A stretch of 30,077 bases of DNA from a bacterium (GCA_030630075.1 DAOVNS010000005.1:1-30077), one strand, 5' to 3'; positions 17,508-25,464 are shown, counted from the stretch's first letter. A program made the numbers and translations. The notes: a model not told the origin generated them from the sequence alone.

Positions 17508-18842
17508 ATGTATAAAAATAAATTTTTCCAAATTAATTCGTTTTTGTTGGCCGGACTTTTTGTTATTTCTTGTTCGACTGTTTTCCCTACCCATAATACA
17601 AGTAGGTATTTTCCATTTTTAGAAAGACCGGAAGAATATGTCTTGAATGGAAGGTCTCATATTTCCCCAGAAATATTTTATGCAAAAGCTTCTGCAGCGT
17701 TTAAGCGTGGCGGTGGGAATGGCGGAATTCCTGAATTGTGGGGGAAGTATGATCTTAATGATGTTATTACTAGTTTGCACCAGGTTGAAGGAAAAACTAA
17801 TCCAATAGTAACAGCGCGTGGACCAAATAATGATTGGTTGAATAAATCTATAAGATTTAAAGTTAATGGAAAAATTAAAGCAATTGGTTTAATTTTTAAT
17901 TATGAACAAATTTTAAAGTATGGTTTTCAAGCCGGTGCAAATATTCCTTTTATGCATGTTAATTCTAGTCATAACTTTGCTCTAATGCCTCAAGATTCAG
18001 ATCCTGTTTTTAGTAATTTGCGTGATGGTGAAAGCTCGCAACTCGATAGAATAAGAAGAGATGTAAATCAGGAATTGGGTTTAAATGGTGGTGATTGGAT
18101 TAAAACTGGTTTTGGTGATTTAGATTTACATTTAAGATTTAACCACGACTGGAATTATATTCTTAAGATGAGAAAAATAGATTTAAATCTGCAAACCGGT
18201 ATCGTTGTTCCAACAGGCGTTAACTCTGATAATCATTACGCTTCTTCAGTTTCTTATATGGGTAATGGACATTGGTCTTGGTATTTTGATATTGTTTCAG
18301 AGTTCGAGCTAAAGCAAGATTGGAATTTTGGTTTGATGCTTGGTATGGCATACCAATTTAAAAATACAAGAAATTTACGGATACCGGTTTTTAAAGAACC
18401 TGCAATTTTTAGCGCTTTAGTTTCGGATGTAAAAATTGATCCAGGAATGACATTTAAGATTTCTCCTTATTTTACTTTAGGAAATTTATCAGAAGGTCTT
18501 AATTTTCAGGCGCGTTATACATATTTGAGACATAATAAAGATAAATGGTATGATGAAAGAGAAAATCCAACTGTGAAAAGTTATCTTAATCAATTGCCCG
18601 ATACTGAAGTTGGTGGTGTTACATTGAGTGCGCAAGATATAGCAGATAATATTTGGCAAAAGGAAAGCTTATCTTTGTGGCGAGAACATTATATTACTTT
18701 TCAAATTTCGTATGATTCTAAAGAGGCCGGAAAAAATTGGATTTTAAGTCCAACTGTTTACACTCTTTTGGATTATCAGTTTAGTGGTAATGGTTCTTGT
18801 AAGACGCACCAGTTTAGTGTGGGTGTTGAGTTACATTTTTAA
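17508..18842 (+). CDS. Exported outer-membrane-like beta protein, possible lipoprotein
   Basis: 444 aa from ATG 17508. An upstream in-frame TTG at 17400 would add 36 residues without signal character, so the ATG directly before the hydrophobic leader is preferred, although its ribosome site is weak. The leader ends in VISC, a good lipobox with Cys about 22. The rest is beta-rich with aromatic residues near strand ends and terminates in SVGVELHF, as barrel proteins often do with a C-terminal Phe. Segments VVPTG, GNGHWSWYF and VKIDPG align in order with the protein at 1-1033. Function not recognised. mreB follows after 15 bases, likely in the same transcript. Confidence 0.8.
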   Translation: MYKNKFFQINSFLLAGLFVISCSTVFPTHNTSRYFPFLERPEEYVLNGRSHISPEIFYAKASAAFKRGGGNGGIPELWGKYDLNDVITSLHQVEGKTNPIVTARGPNNDWLNKSIRFKVNGKIKAIGLIFNYEQILKYGFQAGANIPFMHVNSSHNFALMPQDSDPVFSNLRDGESSQLDRIRRDVNQELGLNGGDWIKTGFGDLDLHLRFNHDWNYILKMRKIDLNLQTGIVVPTGVNSDNHYASSVSYMGNGHWSWYFDIVSEFELKQDWNFGLMLGMAYQFKNTRNLRIPVFKEPAIFSALVSDVKIDPGMTFKISPYFTLGNLSEGLNFQARYTYLRHNKDKWYDERENPTVKSYLNQLPDTEVGGVTLSAQDIADNIWQKESLSLWREHYITFQISYDSKEAGKNWILSPTVYTLLDYQFSGNGSCKTHQFSVGVELHF

Positions 18843-18857
18843 TGTAAGGGAAATAAA

Positions 18858-19895
18858 ATGAAGTTTTGGCCCGCAACCAAACTCTTTAGTTTTTTTTCTA
18901 ATGATTTGGCTATAGATCTTGGTACTGCAAATACTGTGATATATGTCAAAAATCAAGGAATTATTTTAGATCAACCTTCTGTTGTGGCTGTTAAGTCTTC
19001 GACTAATGAAGTTTTAGCTGCTGGAAATAAAGCAAAGAAAATGCTTGGAAAAACTCCCGAAAGTATTGTGGCGTGTCGTCCAATGCGAGATGGTGTTATT
19101 GCCAACTATGAACTGACAGAAAGTATGCTTAGATATTTCATTGGTGAAGTTCACAACAATAGAAAAACTTTAGTCCGTCCGAGGATGATTATAGGTGTTC
19201 CTTCTGGAATAACTCAAGTTGAAAAACGTGCCGTTGAAGATTCTGCAAAACAAGCTGGCGCAAGAGAAATTTATACAATTATGGAACCAATGGCTGCAGC
19301 AATAGGTGCAGGGCTGCCTGTTGAAGAACCAACTGGAAATATGATTGTTGATATTGGGGGCGGAACAACTGAAGTTGCGATAATTTCACTAAAAGATGTT
19401 GTTTATTGTAAGTCTGTTCGCGTTGGTGGTGATGAAATGGACCGTGCGATTGTGCAATATGTAAAACGTAAATACAATTTGCTTATTGGTGAAAGAACTG
19501 CTGAAGAAATCAAAATTAAAATTGGAACAGCAATGCTTACAGAAGAAGCGGCAAGAGAAGATGTTAAAGGCCGCGATTTAATTACAGGTGTTCCAAAAAC
19601 AATTACTCTTTCTGATGCAGAAGTTTTTGAATCTTTAACTGAGCCAATTGCTATAATTATTGATGCAATACATTCAGCATTAGAAAACGCACCGCCGGAA
19701 CTTTCTTCTGATTTAGTTGATAGAGGAATAATGATGGCTGGTGGCGGTGGATTGTTAAAAAATCTTGATGTTTTAGTTTCAAAAGAAACTGGACTTCCCG
19801 TTACCGTTGCCGAAGATCCTTTGCTGTGCGTTGTTCATGGTGCTGGAAAAGTTTTGGATGAATTAGACTTTTTCCGGGATGCTCTTCTCAAATAA
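18858..19895 (+). CDS. mreB: Rod shape-determining protein MreB
   Basis: 345 aa, normal length. Actin-fold phosphate loops DLGTANTVIYVK and VDIGGGTTEVAIIS, the EPMAAAIGAGLPV segment, the GGDEMDRAI motif and MAGGGGLLKNLD adenosine loop are all intact. MreB polymerises on the inner membrane and directs peptidoglycan synthesis. AAGGG lies 7 bases before ATG 18858. The usual mreC/mreD partners do not follow; instead a HAD-like gene starts 40 bases downstream and an outer-membrane-like gene precedes it. Confidence 0.97.
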   Translation: MKFWPATKLFSFFSNDLAIDLGTANTVIYVKNQGIILDQPSVVAVKSSTNEVLAAGNKAKKMLGKTPESIVACRPMRDGVIANYELTESMLRYFIGEVHNNRKTLVRPRMIIGVPSGITQVEKRAVEDSAKQAGAREIYTIMEPMAAAIGAGLPVEEPTGNMIVDIGGGTTEVAIISLKDVVYCKSVRVGGDEMDRAIVQYVKRKYNLLIGERTAEEIKIKIGTAMLTEEAAREDVKGRDLITGVPKTITLSDAEVFESLTEPIAIIIDAIHSALENAPPELSSDLVDRGIMMAGGGGLLKNLDVLVSKETGLPVTVAEDPLLCVVHGAGKVLDELDFFRDALLK

Positions 19896-19935
19896 TTAAC
19901 ATTTATTTTTTAAACAACATTATTTTTTCTGAATT

Positions 19936-20802
19936 ATGATATTAAACAAAAATAAGTTTTTACTTTTTGTATTTATTGGATTTGTTTCTACTTTTTCGAT
20001 ATTTTCCAAGTCTGGACTTGCTAAATCTAAGGCTCGATTTTCTAAACTAAAGAACAAAACAAAGAAAAGCATTGCAATAAGTCGAGACTTAATGAATCGA
20101 GATTTGCCACATTTGGACTTGGCAAATTTACAAAAATATAAGTATGTAATTTTTGATGGATGCAAAACTTTTTGGAACAAAAGTTTATATGAACTTCTTT
20201 ATTCTCATCAAAAAACTCAAGGTATTTCTTGGTCTGATTGTTTTAAATTCGCAAAATACGGAATGTCATATTTATTGGGAACATTTGATTTGCAAGAAGC
20301 ATATGGTTGTTTTTTAATGCGCTGCAAAGGCAAAAGAAAATCTAGTATTATAAAAACATGTTCTGATGTTTGGCAAAAAGAATGTAAAAATTTTATTTGT
20401 AGCGATGCAAAATTAATTTTTGAATATTGCAAAAAAAATAATATCATTACGATCTTAACAGAAACCGGAATAAGAGAATTTTATAATGATTTTTTAAAGC
20501 TTTATCCTTTTGATTATGTTTGTGCATCAGAGATTGAGTATAAAGATGGATGTGTTGTGGGAAAACTTAAAGGCGAGCCTTGTTCGGGTAAAGAAAAATT
20601 AAGAAGAGTTAAAGAAATTATAGAAAATAAATTAAATGGAAGTCTAAAAGATACTGTTTTTTATGCAAACAGTCATAATGATATTTTTCTTTTAAATGAA
20701 GTTGGTAAAGCAATTGCTGTTAATCCAGATTCTAAATTAAATGATTATGCAAAATCTAAAAAATGGGAAATTTTAGAATTTAAAGATGTTGTTAAAAATT
20801 AA
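19936..20802 (+). CDS. Exported HAD-IB-like protein with altered active site
   Basis: 288 aa. An N-terminal hydrophobic leader (about 7-23) with a possible cleavage near GLA-KS is followed by a Lys-rich linker. From about 68 it has the PSP-like HAD subfamily IB fold: motif I VIFDGCKTFW, motif II ITILTETG, Lys219 region, and motif IV FYANSHNDIFLL followed by the subfamily's typical VGKAIAVNPDSKL and KKWEIL. The nucleophile Asp74 remains, but the second Asp of DxDxT is Cys76 and the first Asp of motif IV is Asn245. Catalysis is therefore doubtful, or the substrate differs. Its stop overlaps the convergent murE stop by 4 bases (20799-20802). Confidence 0.8.
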   Translation: MILNKNKFLLFVFIGFVSTFSIFSKSGLAKSKARFSKLKNKTKKSIAISRDLMNRDLPHLDLANLQKYKYVIFDGCKTFWNKSLYELLYSHQKTQGISWSDCFKFAKYGMSYLLGTFDLQEAYGCFLMRCKGKRKSSIIKTCSDVWQKECKNFICSDAKLIFEYCKKNNIITILTETGIREFYNDFLKLYPFDYVCASEIEYKDGCVVGKLKGEPCSGKEKLRRVKEIIENKLNGSLKDTVFYANSHNDIFLLNEVGKAIAVNPDSKLNDYAKSKKWEILEFKDVVKN

Positions 20803-22136
20803 AATTTACTAATTTCTTCAAAATCACTTAAATAAATTTTTTCACCATTAATTAAATAATAATCTTCGTGCCCTTTTCCAAGAATTGCGATTATTGAATT
20901 AGGTTTTGATATTTGTGCAGCTTTGGCGATTGCTTTTTTTCTATCTAATTCGCAAATGACTTTTTCTTTTTTGTTAATTGCAGCCAAAATGTCTTTTGCA
21001 ATATCTTCTGATTTTTCGAATCTAGGATTATCATCCGTTAATATAATTTGATCACCAAATTTTTCTGCAATTTTTCCCATCATCGGTCTTTTTGTTTTAT
21101 CTCTGTTCCCGCCGCATCCAAAAACTACAATTAAATCATCAGTTAACTTTTTGAGCGCTGCAAGAACAGCTTCCATTGATGATGGATTGTGAGCAAAATC
21201 AACAAAGGCTTTTGCTTTGTTTTTTAAAACATGAAGTTGTAGCCTTCCAGGAACACCCGTGAAATTTTTTATAGCATCAATGATGCTATTTTTTTTTATT
21301 CCGAGATTTTTACAAATTAAATATGACATTGTCATGTTGTAGTTATTAAAATCACCGATTAAATAATCAGATTTTATGTTACAAAGGCTTTTGTTGTCAA
21401 AGTCGACTATTGATATTGTTTTAGTTTTTTTCTTTTCGCATAAAAGATTTACGGCTTTTTTGCCCCAAGTGTTTTCGGTATTTATTATTATTTTTCCATC
21501 TTTTTTTATTTGATCAAAGATTTTAGCTTTAGTTAAAAAGTAATGATCAATGTTTTTATGAAAATCCATGTGTTCTGTAGCTAAATTAGTAAAACCTATG
21601 GAACAAAAATTTATTCCATATGTTCTGTGCAATGCAATTGCATGCGAAGAAACTTCCATGACAACATAATCTATTTTTTGTTTAACGCATTGAGCTAAAA
21701 ACATTTGGATGTAATCACTCTCCGGCGTAGTATTTTTAGATACTTCTTTGAAATCTTCAATTTTGTTTTTTATTGAACCAAGTAGAGCTGTTTTATATCC
21801 TACACTTTTTAAGATGTGTTCAATTAAATAAGTTGTTGTTGTTTTTCCTTTTGTTCCTGTGATTCCTATTATTTTTAACTTTGATTCGGGATAATTTAAT
21901 TCTTTTGCAGATAATTTTGCTAATTCTTTTCTTGTATTTTCGACCTGCAAAAATTGTATTTTTTTTGAACAATTTAGATTAATTTTTTCTGATGAAATTA
22001 TTTTTGTTGCGCCAAGTTCAATGGCTTTTGAAATATATTTTGTTCCATCCTGCGAAAAACCTTTGATTGCTACAAAGGTTGAATTGGGCCCAACATTTTT
22101 TGTGTGACAAGTTACAGGGAATTTTTTTTGTATCAT
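20799..22136 (-). CDS. murE: UDP-MurNAc-tripeptide synthetase MurE, meso-DAP type
   Basis: 445 aa. The ATP loop GITGTKGKTTTT, EVSSHAIALHR, FTNLATEHMDFH, the YFLTKAKIF segment with the carbamylated Lys, VVFGCGGNRDKTKR and KGHEDYYLI are in order. TDDNPR is the motif that selects meso-diaminopimelate, implying a Gram-negative-type peptidoglycan peptide. The N-terminus begins almost at the VT-x-x-(S/T)-(R/K) element, so it is slightly shorter than usual; AAGGAT before ATG 22136 supports this start. It is transcribed alone, convergent with the HAD gene and divergent from the gene at 22723. Confidence 0.95.
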   Translation of the reverse strand: MIQKKFPVTCHTKNVGPNSTFVAIKGFSQDGTKYISKAIELGATKIISSEKINLNCSKKIQFLQVENTRKELAKLSAKELNYPESKLKIIGITGTKGKTTTTYLIEHILKSVGYKTALLGSIKNKIEDFKEVSKNTTPESDYIQMFLAQCVKQKIDYVVMEVSSHAIALHRTYGINFCSIGFTNLATEHMDFHKNIDHYFLTKAKIFDQIKKDGKIIINTENTWGKKAVNLLCEKKKTKTISIVDFDNKSLCNIKSDYLIGDFNNYNMTMSYLICKNLGIKKNSIIDAIKNFTGVPGRLQLHVLKNKAKAFVDFAHNPSSMEAVLAALKKLTDDLIVVFGCGGNRDKTKRPMMGKIAEKFGDQIILTDDNPRFEKSEDIAKDILAAINKKEKVICELDRKKAIAKAAQISKPNSIIAILGKGHEDYYLINGEKIYLSDFEEISKF

Positions 22137-22367
22137 TTTTTTCTATCCTTACTTAAGTTTCAAAATATATCTAAAACAGGCATAAAGTAAAATTTAAAGC
22201 CTTGTTTTTTACATAACAATGCGTGTCGTATCTATAAATATTATGTTAACCACTTCAATCATTCGATTTGGTAGTGGATTTTTAATATGTTTAAATTTCA
22301 GACATTCTATTGGAGGTATTAATAGAACATGGGTTTCGAGAAAAAAAATATAAGTTACTAACAATTT

Positions 22368-22376
22368 TGTGGGTAA
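22368..22376 (-). promoter_or_regulatory. DnaA-box-like site (one mismatch)
   Basis: TGTGGGTAA, the reverse complement of TTACCCACA, differs at one position from the consensus TTATCCACA. It lies 57 bases from a perfect copy in the same orientation. Confidence 0.4.
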
Positions 22377-22424
22377 CTTTGTTAAAATATTGAAGGTTAT
22401 CTTTTCCTGTGCATGTTTTCGGAT

Positions 22425-22433
22425 TGTGGATAA
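22425..22433 (-). promoter_or_regulatory. Perfect DnaA box
   Basis: TGTGGATAA is the exact reverse complement of TTATCCACA. Together with the site at 22368 it shares flanking bases (TTGTGGRTAACTTT). A single 9-mer can occur by chance in an AT-rich genome, but the pair in a long non-coding gap is suggestive. Confidence 0.5.
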
Positions 22434-22722
22434 CTTTTGGTGTTTTCTATTTGAAGATAAATATTTTTTTTGAAAAACTCAGGTTGTTAATTTTTTAAAT
22501 GGCGCTGCCTTCCGGAAAAGGCGTTAGATTACTCTTGAAATTTTATGTCTAATGATAAATTTGAGCATGGATTATTATCTGTTTTGATAATGTCAATAAA
22601 AAGACGTTAAAAATAAATTTGTTTTGATGTTTTTTTTGTAGCATGTAAAATGGAATAAATGCTTTTATTGGGGTTTTTTCGGGAAATAATTTTAATGATA
22701 ATTTTTTTAACAGGAAGTTCTG

Positions 22723-23337
22723 ATGCAAGATAAAGATATAAAAAATCAAAATAATTTAAAAGATGCTGAATTGGAAAAAAAAGAAAAAGAGAGAGAAAAG
22801 GCGATAAAAGAATTTATTAAGCTAAATACAAAAGAAATTGAAATTAAGCCTCTCCCCGTTGACATAAAAACAGATTTACAAAAGCAAGCAAAAGAGCTTG
22901 AAGATGTAAAAAATGAAATTGAAGATAAAAAATTAAAATGTACTGATCAAATTAAATCTATTAAAGAAAAATTAGATGGTCTTGTTAAGTCTGGCGGCAT
23001 CAAAGTTGATCAAGAACAATTTAATCAGTCTCAACAAGGCTTAGAGCATTACAAACAAGTTCTTGATAGTTTAAGCAGCGAAATTGATACAGAATTAAAT
23101 TTTTGCAAAGATTTAACTTCCGATAATCCACCAAAAACTTTAAGAGTTTTAAAAGATTCCACAGATGATTTTGTAGAATTTACAAAAACAAAAATTCAAA
23201 GTATTAAAAAATACATCAAAAAAGTAACAAAAGATCTTAGAGTTAGTTATTCAAAATATAATTTTGGATTAGAATCTCAAAAAAGAAGACTTGAATATTT
23301 AGAAGTTTATCTAAAAAGAATTAAGAATAAAAAATAA
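22723..23337 (+). CDS. Coiled-coil protein of unknown function
   Basis: 204 aa, not recognised. The protein is almost wholly charged and helical, Lys/Glu-rich, with heptad-like stretches at about 15-100 (ELEKKEKEREKAIKEF, LQKQAKELEDVKNEIED) and again towards the C-terminus (KIQSIKKYIKKVTKDL, RRLEYLEVYLKRIKNKK). There is no signal peptide or membrane segment, so it is probably cytoplasmic. AGGAAG lies about 7 bases before ATG 22723. Its stop overlaps the start of dtd (TAATG), so the two are translationally coupled. A structural or scaffold role is possible but nothing in the sequence names it. Confidence 0.75.
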   Translation: MQDKDIKNQNNLKDAELEKKEKEREKAIKEFIKLNTKEIEIKPLPVDIKTDLQKQAKELEDVKNEIEDKKLKCTDQIKSIKEKLDGLVKSGGIKVDQEQFNQSQQGLEHYKQVLDSLSSEIDTELNFCKDLTSDNPPKTLRVLKDSTDDFVEFTKTKIQSIKKYIKKVTKDLRVSYSKYNFGLESQKRRLEYLEVYLKRIKNKK

Positions 23338-23780
23338 TGAAAGCTATAATTCAGCGAGTTGATTCAGCAAGCGTTAAGGTTGATGAAAAAATAGTTTCTG
23401 AAATCAAAAAAGGCTTATTAATTCTTATTGGTATTCACAAAGATGATAAGCAAGAAGATGCCGATTATTTAATTCGCAAAATTTTAAATATTCGTATTTT
23501 TGATGATCAAGAAAAATTTATGGATAAAAGTGTAAACGACTTTAATTTAGAAATTTTATTTGTTTCGCAGTTCACGCTTTACGCTTCTTGCAAAAAAGGT
23601 AATAGACTATCTTTTGATAAAGCGATGCCTCCAAAAGATGCCAAAGTTTTTTACCAGAATTTTGTTGAAAATTTTAAACAAAATTATTCAAAAGTAAAAG
23701 ACGGAATTTTTGGCGCGTATATGAAAGTTAATTTAATTAACGATGGTCCTGTAACAATTATTTTGGATAGTGCAAAATAG
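23337..23780 (+). CDS. dtd: D-aminoacyl-tRNA deacylase
   Basis: 147 aa, the family's normal length. MKAIIQRVDSASVKV at the N-terminus, the SQFTLYASCKKGNR motif with the conserved Ser-Gln-x-Thr, and the C-terminal NDGPVTIIL motif (Gly-Pro cross-subunit element) are all present. The enzyme removes D-amino acids (and glycine from tRNA-Ala) mischarged onto tRNA, acting as a proofreading dimer. The ATG overlaps the stop of the upstream coiled-coil gene by one base. It ends 8 bases before the convergent ankyrin-like gene. Confidence 0.96.
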   Translation: MKAIIQRVDSASVKVDEKIVSEIKKGLLILIGIHKDDKQEDADYLIRKILNIRIFDDQEKFMDKSVNDFNLEILFVSQFTLYASCKKGNRLSFDKAMPPKDAKVFYQNFVENFKQNYSKVKDGIFGAYMKVNLINDGPVTIILDSAK

Positions 23781-23788
23781 TTTAAGAA

Positions 23789-24355
23789 TTATCTTTGTGG
23801 GTTTATGCGAAGTCGTCCTAAGTCTTGTTGGCAATGATAACAATAGCATTCATGCATTTTTTGTATAAGGAATGCAGTTGCATCTTCATTAGCTTCGTCG
23901 TGCGCAATTTCTAGAGGAATTTTTCCCCAGAAATCCATAGCATTTAAATCACCTTCTTTTTCTAGTACTACATTTAAAAGGTTAATTTTTCCTGATTTAG
24001 CCGCTAAGTGCAAGGCTGTTTGATTTAGTAAATTTTTTGCGTATTTTACGTCTGCACCATTTTGTATTGTCCATAAAGTTATATTATATAAGCCTTTTTC
24101 GCATGCATTTAACATTAAATTATTTAATTTTTGCTGATCGTTTTTGCAAAAGGGTAAGAATTGTTCGGTTAAAATTTTTAAATACTGTATTTGAGGCAAT
24201 GTGAGACTTGCTCCTTGTGATTTATGCTTTGTTTGTTGAATTTGTAGATAAGTTTCTACAGATGCCAAAGTTTGTTCAATGTTTTCAGCTTTAACTTTTG
24301 AATTCGATATTAAACTTAGTGAAAATACTACAAAAAAAAACATGATTTTTTTCAT
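23789..24355 (-). CDS. Exported ankyrin-repeat protein (tandem family, copy 1)
   Basis: 188 aa. A signal peptide (MKKIMFFFVVFSLSLISNSKVKA) is followed by a helical region (about 30-85). Two ankyrin units follow, the clearest being NQTALHLAAKSGKINLLNVV and then DFWGKIPLEIAHDEANED. The short C-terminus contains CYCYHC, a Cys/His cluster not seen in the other copies. The order leader, helical segment with (I/L)-x-x-L-x-x-x-L, then ACEKGLYN...QNGA matches the next two genes upstream, so these are paralogs. Ankyrin repeats bind proteins; exported versions in intracellular bacteria are often effectors, which is inference here. Confidence 0.82.
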   Translation of the reverse strand: MKKIMFFFVVFSLSLISNSKVKAENIEQTLASVETYLQIQQTKHKSQGASLTLPQIQYLKILTEQFLPFCKNDQQKLNNLMLNACEKGLYNITLWTIQNGADVKYAKNLLNQTALHLAAKSGKINLLNVVLEKEGDLNAMDFWGKIPLEIAHDEANEDATAFLIQKMHECYCYHCQQDLGRLRINPQR

Positions 24356-24391
24356 GATCTTCTCCCGATTTTAAAAGATTTTTTGTCATTG

Positions 24392-24444
24392 CTTATGCAA
24401 ATTTAGATAATGTTTTTGTTGCTTTGCAATAAAATTGGGAAGAG
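24392..24444 (-). promoter_or_regulatory. Promoter-like block upstream of ankyrin copy 1
   Basis: Reading the minus strand, CTCTTCCCAATTTTATTGCAAAGC (positions 24444-24421) is followed by ATTATCTAAATTTG. A nearly identical block precedes the gene starting at 25373, at almost the same distance from the ATG (69 versus 72 bases). TTGCAA with TCTAAA at 16-base spacing could be a -35/-10 pair. It lies just after a hairpin that could end the upstream transcript. Confidence 0.4.
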
Positions 24445-24468
24445 CCTCAAAAATTGATCTCTATAAAT

Positions 24469-24503
24469 ATGCTCATAAAATTTGATTAAATAATTATGAG
24501 CAT
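24469..24503 (-). terminator. Hairpin after the 130-aa gene
   Basis: Arms ATGCTCATAA (24469-24478) and TTATGAGCAT (24494-24503) form a 10-bp stem with a 15-nt loop, immediately after the stop of the gene at 24505-24897. On the minus strand it is followed by ATTTATAG, only a weak U-tract. Position between one operon end and the next promoter-like block favours a terminator. Confidence 0.45.
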
Positions 24504-24504
24504 T

Positions 24505-24897
24505 TTATTTCTGACTTATAAGTTGCAATGCTATTTCTATTATTGGGATTTTTTTGTTTCTACTGTCAGCAAGTTTCTGTAAAAAATTTTTCAAAGAATC
24601 ATATTTATTTTCATTTGCATATGATAAGGCTGTTTTATAAAAGGTTTTGTTTTCAAGATTATCTCTTAAATATTTAAGCATTTGGCATAGGTGTATCAGG
24701 TATATCTCACGAGAATCTTTAGTAATATTGACCAGAATGTTTTCTAATGTTTTAAAAATATATATTTGTTGGGTTACCGTATTTAGGTTGATTTTTTCTG
24801 GATTTATTTTACTTGTTCGTTTTTTAAAGCCAAATGCATTTGTTACGTCTGAATATAGAAGTAATAACATAAAAATAATTAATTTTTTAATTATCAT
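24505..24897 (-). CDS. Small exported protein, ankyrin-family relative (copy 2)
   Basis: 130 aa. A signal peptide (IIKKLIIFMLLLLYSDVTNA) is followed by a basic linker and a helical domain. The segment FKTLENILVNITKDSREIYL, then YLRDNLENKTFYKTAL and ENKYDSLKNFLQKLA, aligns with LKIMENLLIHIIHEASQRYL, SLENNLKNQAFLDNSL and KEGYLNVAAFLIKKRA of the next gene. A full ankyrin consensus is no longer visible, so it looks like a degenerated copy. It lies 47 bases downstream of copy 3 and has no promoter block of its own, so it is probably co-transcribed with it. Confidence 0.75.
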   Translation of the reverse strand: MIIKKLIIFMLLLLYSDVTNAFGFKKRTSKINPEKINLNTVTQQIYIFKTLENILVNITKDSREIYLIHLCQMLKYLRDNLENKTFYKTALSYANENKYDSLKNFLQKLADSRNKKIPIIEIALQLISQK

Positions 24898-24944
24898 TTT
24901 TTGTCCCCCAGCAATTTATATATTTTTGTTTAGATGAGTGCTGA

Positions 24945-25373
24945 TTAATCTATATATGGCTTCATTGCTTTTAATAGAGATTTTTCGCATCCTTTTTTGA
25001 CTATAATTTCATTTATTGATTCTCCAGATTCAGGATCTATAAAATTGATATTTGCTCTTTTTTTAATTAAAAAAGCTGCCACATTTAAATAACCTTCTTT
25101 TATGGCACTTAATAATGAATTGTCTAAAAAGGCTTGATTTTTGAGATTGTTTTCTAAAGATCTAATAAGATAGTGTAAATTTGCCAGATATCTTTGGGAT
25201 GCTTCGTGTATAATATGTATTAATAGATTTTCCATTATTTTTAAAACATTTAATTGTGTATGTTCACCTAAGTTATGTCTTATTGTTTGAGTTGGAATTT
25301 CAACTTCATGCATAGAATATGCTTTGTTTGAAGATACAAATAATAAAATTAAAAAAAATAATGTTTTTTTCAT
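24945..25373 (-). CDS. Small exported ankyrin-like protein (copy 3)
   Basis: 142 aa. The signal peptide MKKTLFFLILLFVSSNKAYS is followed by a helical region (about 40-85). One ankyrin-like unit follows (LLSAIKEGYLNVAAFLIKKRANINF), and then a degenerate second one (DPESGESINEIIVKKGCEKS). It aligns along most of its length with the 130-aa gene and more loosely with the 188-aa gene. It is first in a two-gene unit and preceded by the promoter-like block at 25413-25464. Function unknown; likely periplasmic, surface or secreted. Confidence 0.78.
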   Translation of the reverse strand: MKKTLFFLILLFVSSNKAYSMHEVEIPTQTIRHNLGEHTQLNVLKIMENLLIHIIHEASQRYLANLHYLIRSLENNLKNQAFLDNSLLSAIKEGYLNVAAFLIKKRANINFIDPESGESINEIIVKKGCEKSLLKAMKPYID

Positions 25374-25412
25374 AACAACCGCTCCCCAAAAATTGGAAAT
25401 ATTACTATCTCA

Positions 25413-25464
25413 CCTGAACAATTTTATATAATTGGCGAGTGGTTTTGCAATAAAATAGAAAGAG
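25413..25464 (-). promoter_or_regulatory. Promoter-like block upstream of ankyrin copy 3
   Basis: On the minus strand, CTCTTTCTATTTTATTGCAAAACC (25464-25441) is followed by AATTATATAAAATTG. TTGCAA and TATAAA are 16 bases apart, fitting a -35/-10 pair. The block is shared with 24392-24444, as expected if the promoter was copied with the gene. Confidence 0.45.

Larger units (their letters stand above)
22137..22722. other. 586-base AT-rich intergenic stretch with DnaA-box-like sites
   Basis: This is the only gap over 300 bases in the window. No convincing ORF, tRNA or known structured RNA is seen. Two 9-mers match the DnaA box on the reverse strand, in a shared context TTGTGGRTAACTTT: TGTGGGTAA (22368-22376, one mismatch) and TGTGGATAA (22425-22433, perfect). 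An inverted repeat AAGTTAC...GTAACTT (22352-22379) covers the first. T/A-only runs lie at 22457-22500, and a weak GCCTT/AAGGC hairpin with a CCGGAA loop lies at 22507-22522. The gap is flanked by divergent genes, so it must also hold two promoters. It could be oriC, a DnaA-controlled promoter, or simply a long spacer. Confidence 0.55.

Noticed and set aside
22501..22525. Core resembling the reverse complement of SRP RNA (GCTGCC-TTCCGGA)
   Set aside because: The conserved asymmetric loop is incomplete and only a 5-bp stem forms; no extended helix flanks it.
22549..22749. 66-aa minus-strand ORF overlapping the start of the coiled-coil gene
   Set aside because: No ribosome site, no recognisable domain, overlaps a well-supported start and is the sort of ORF expected in AT-rich spacer.
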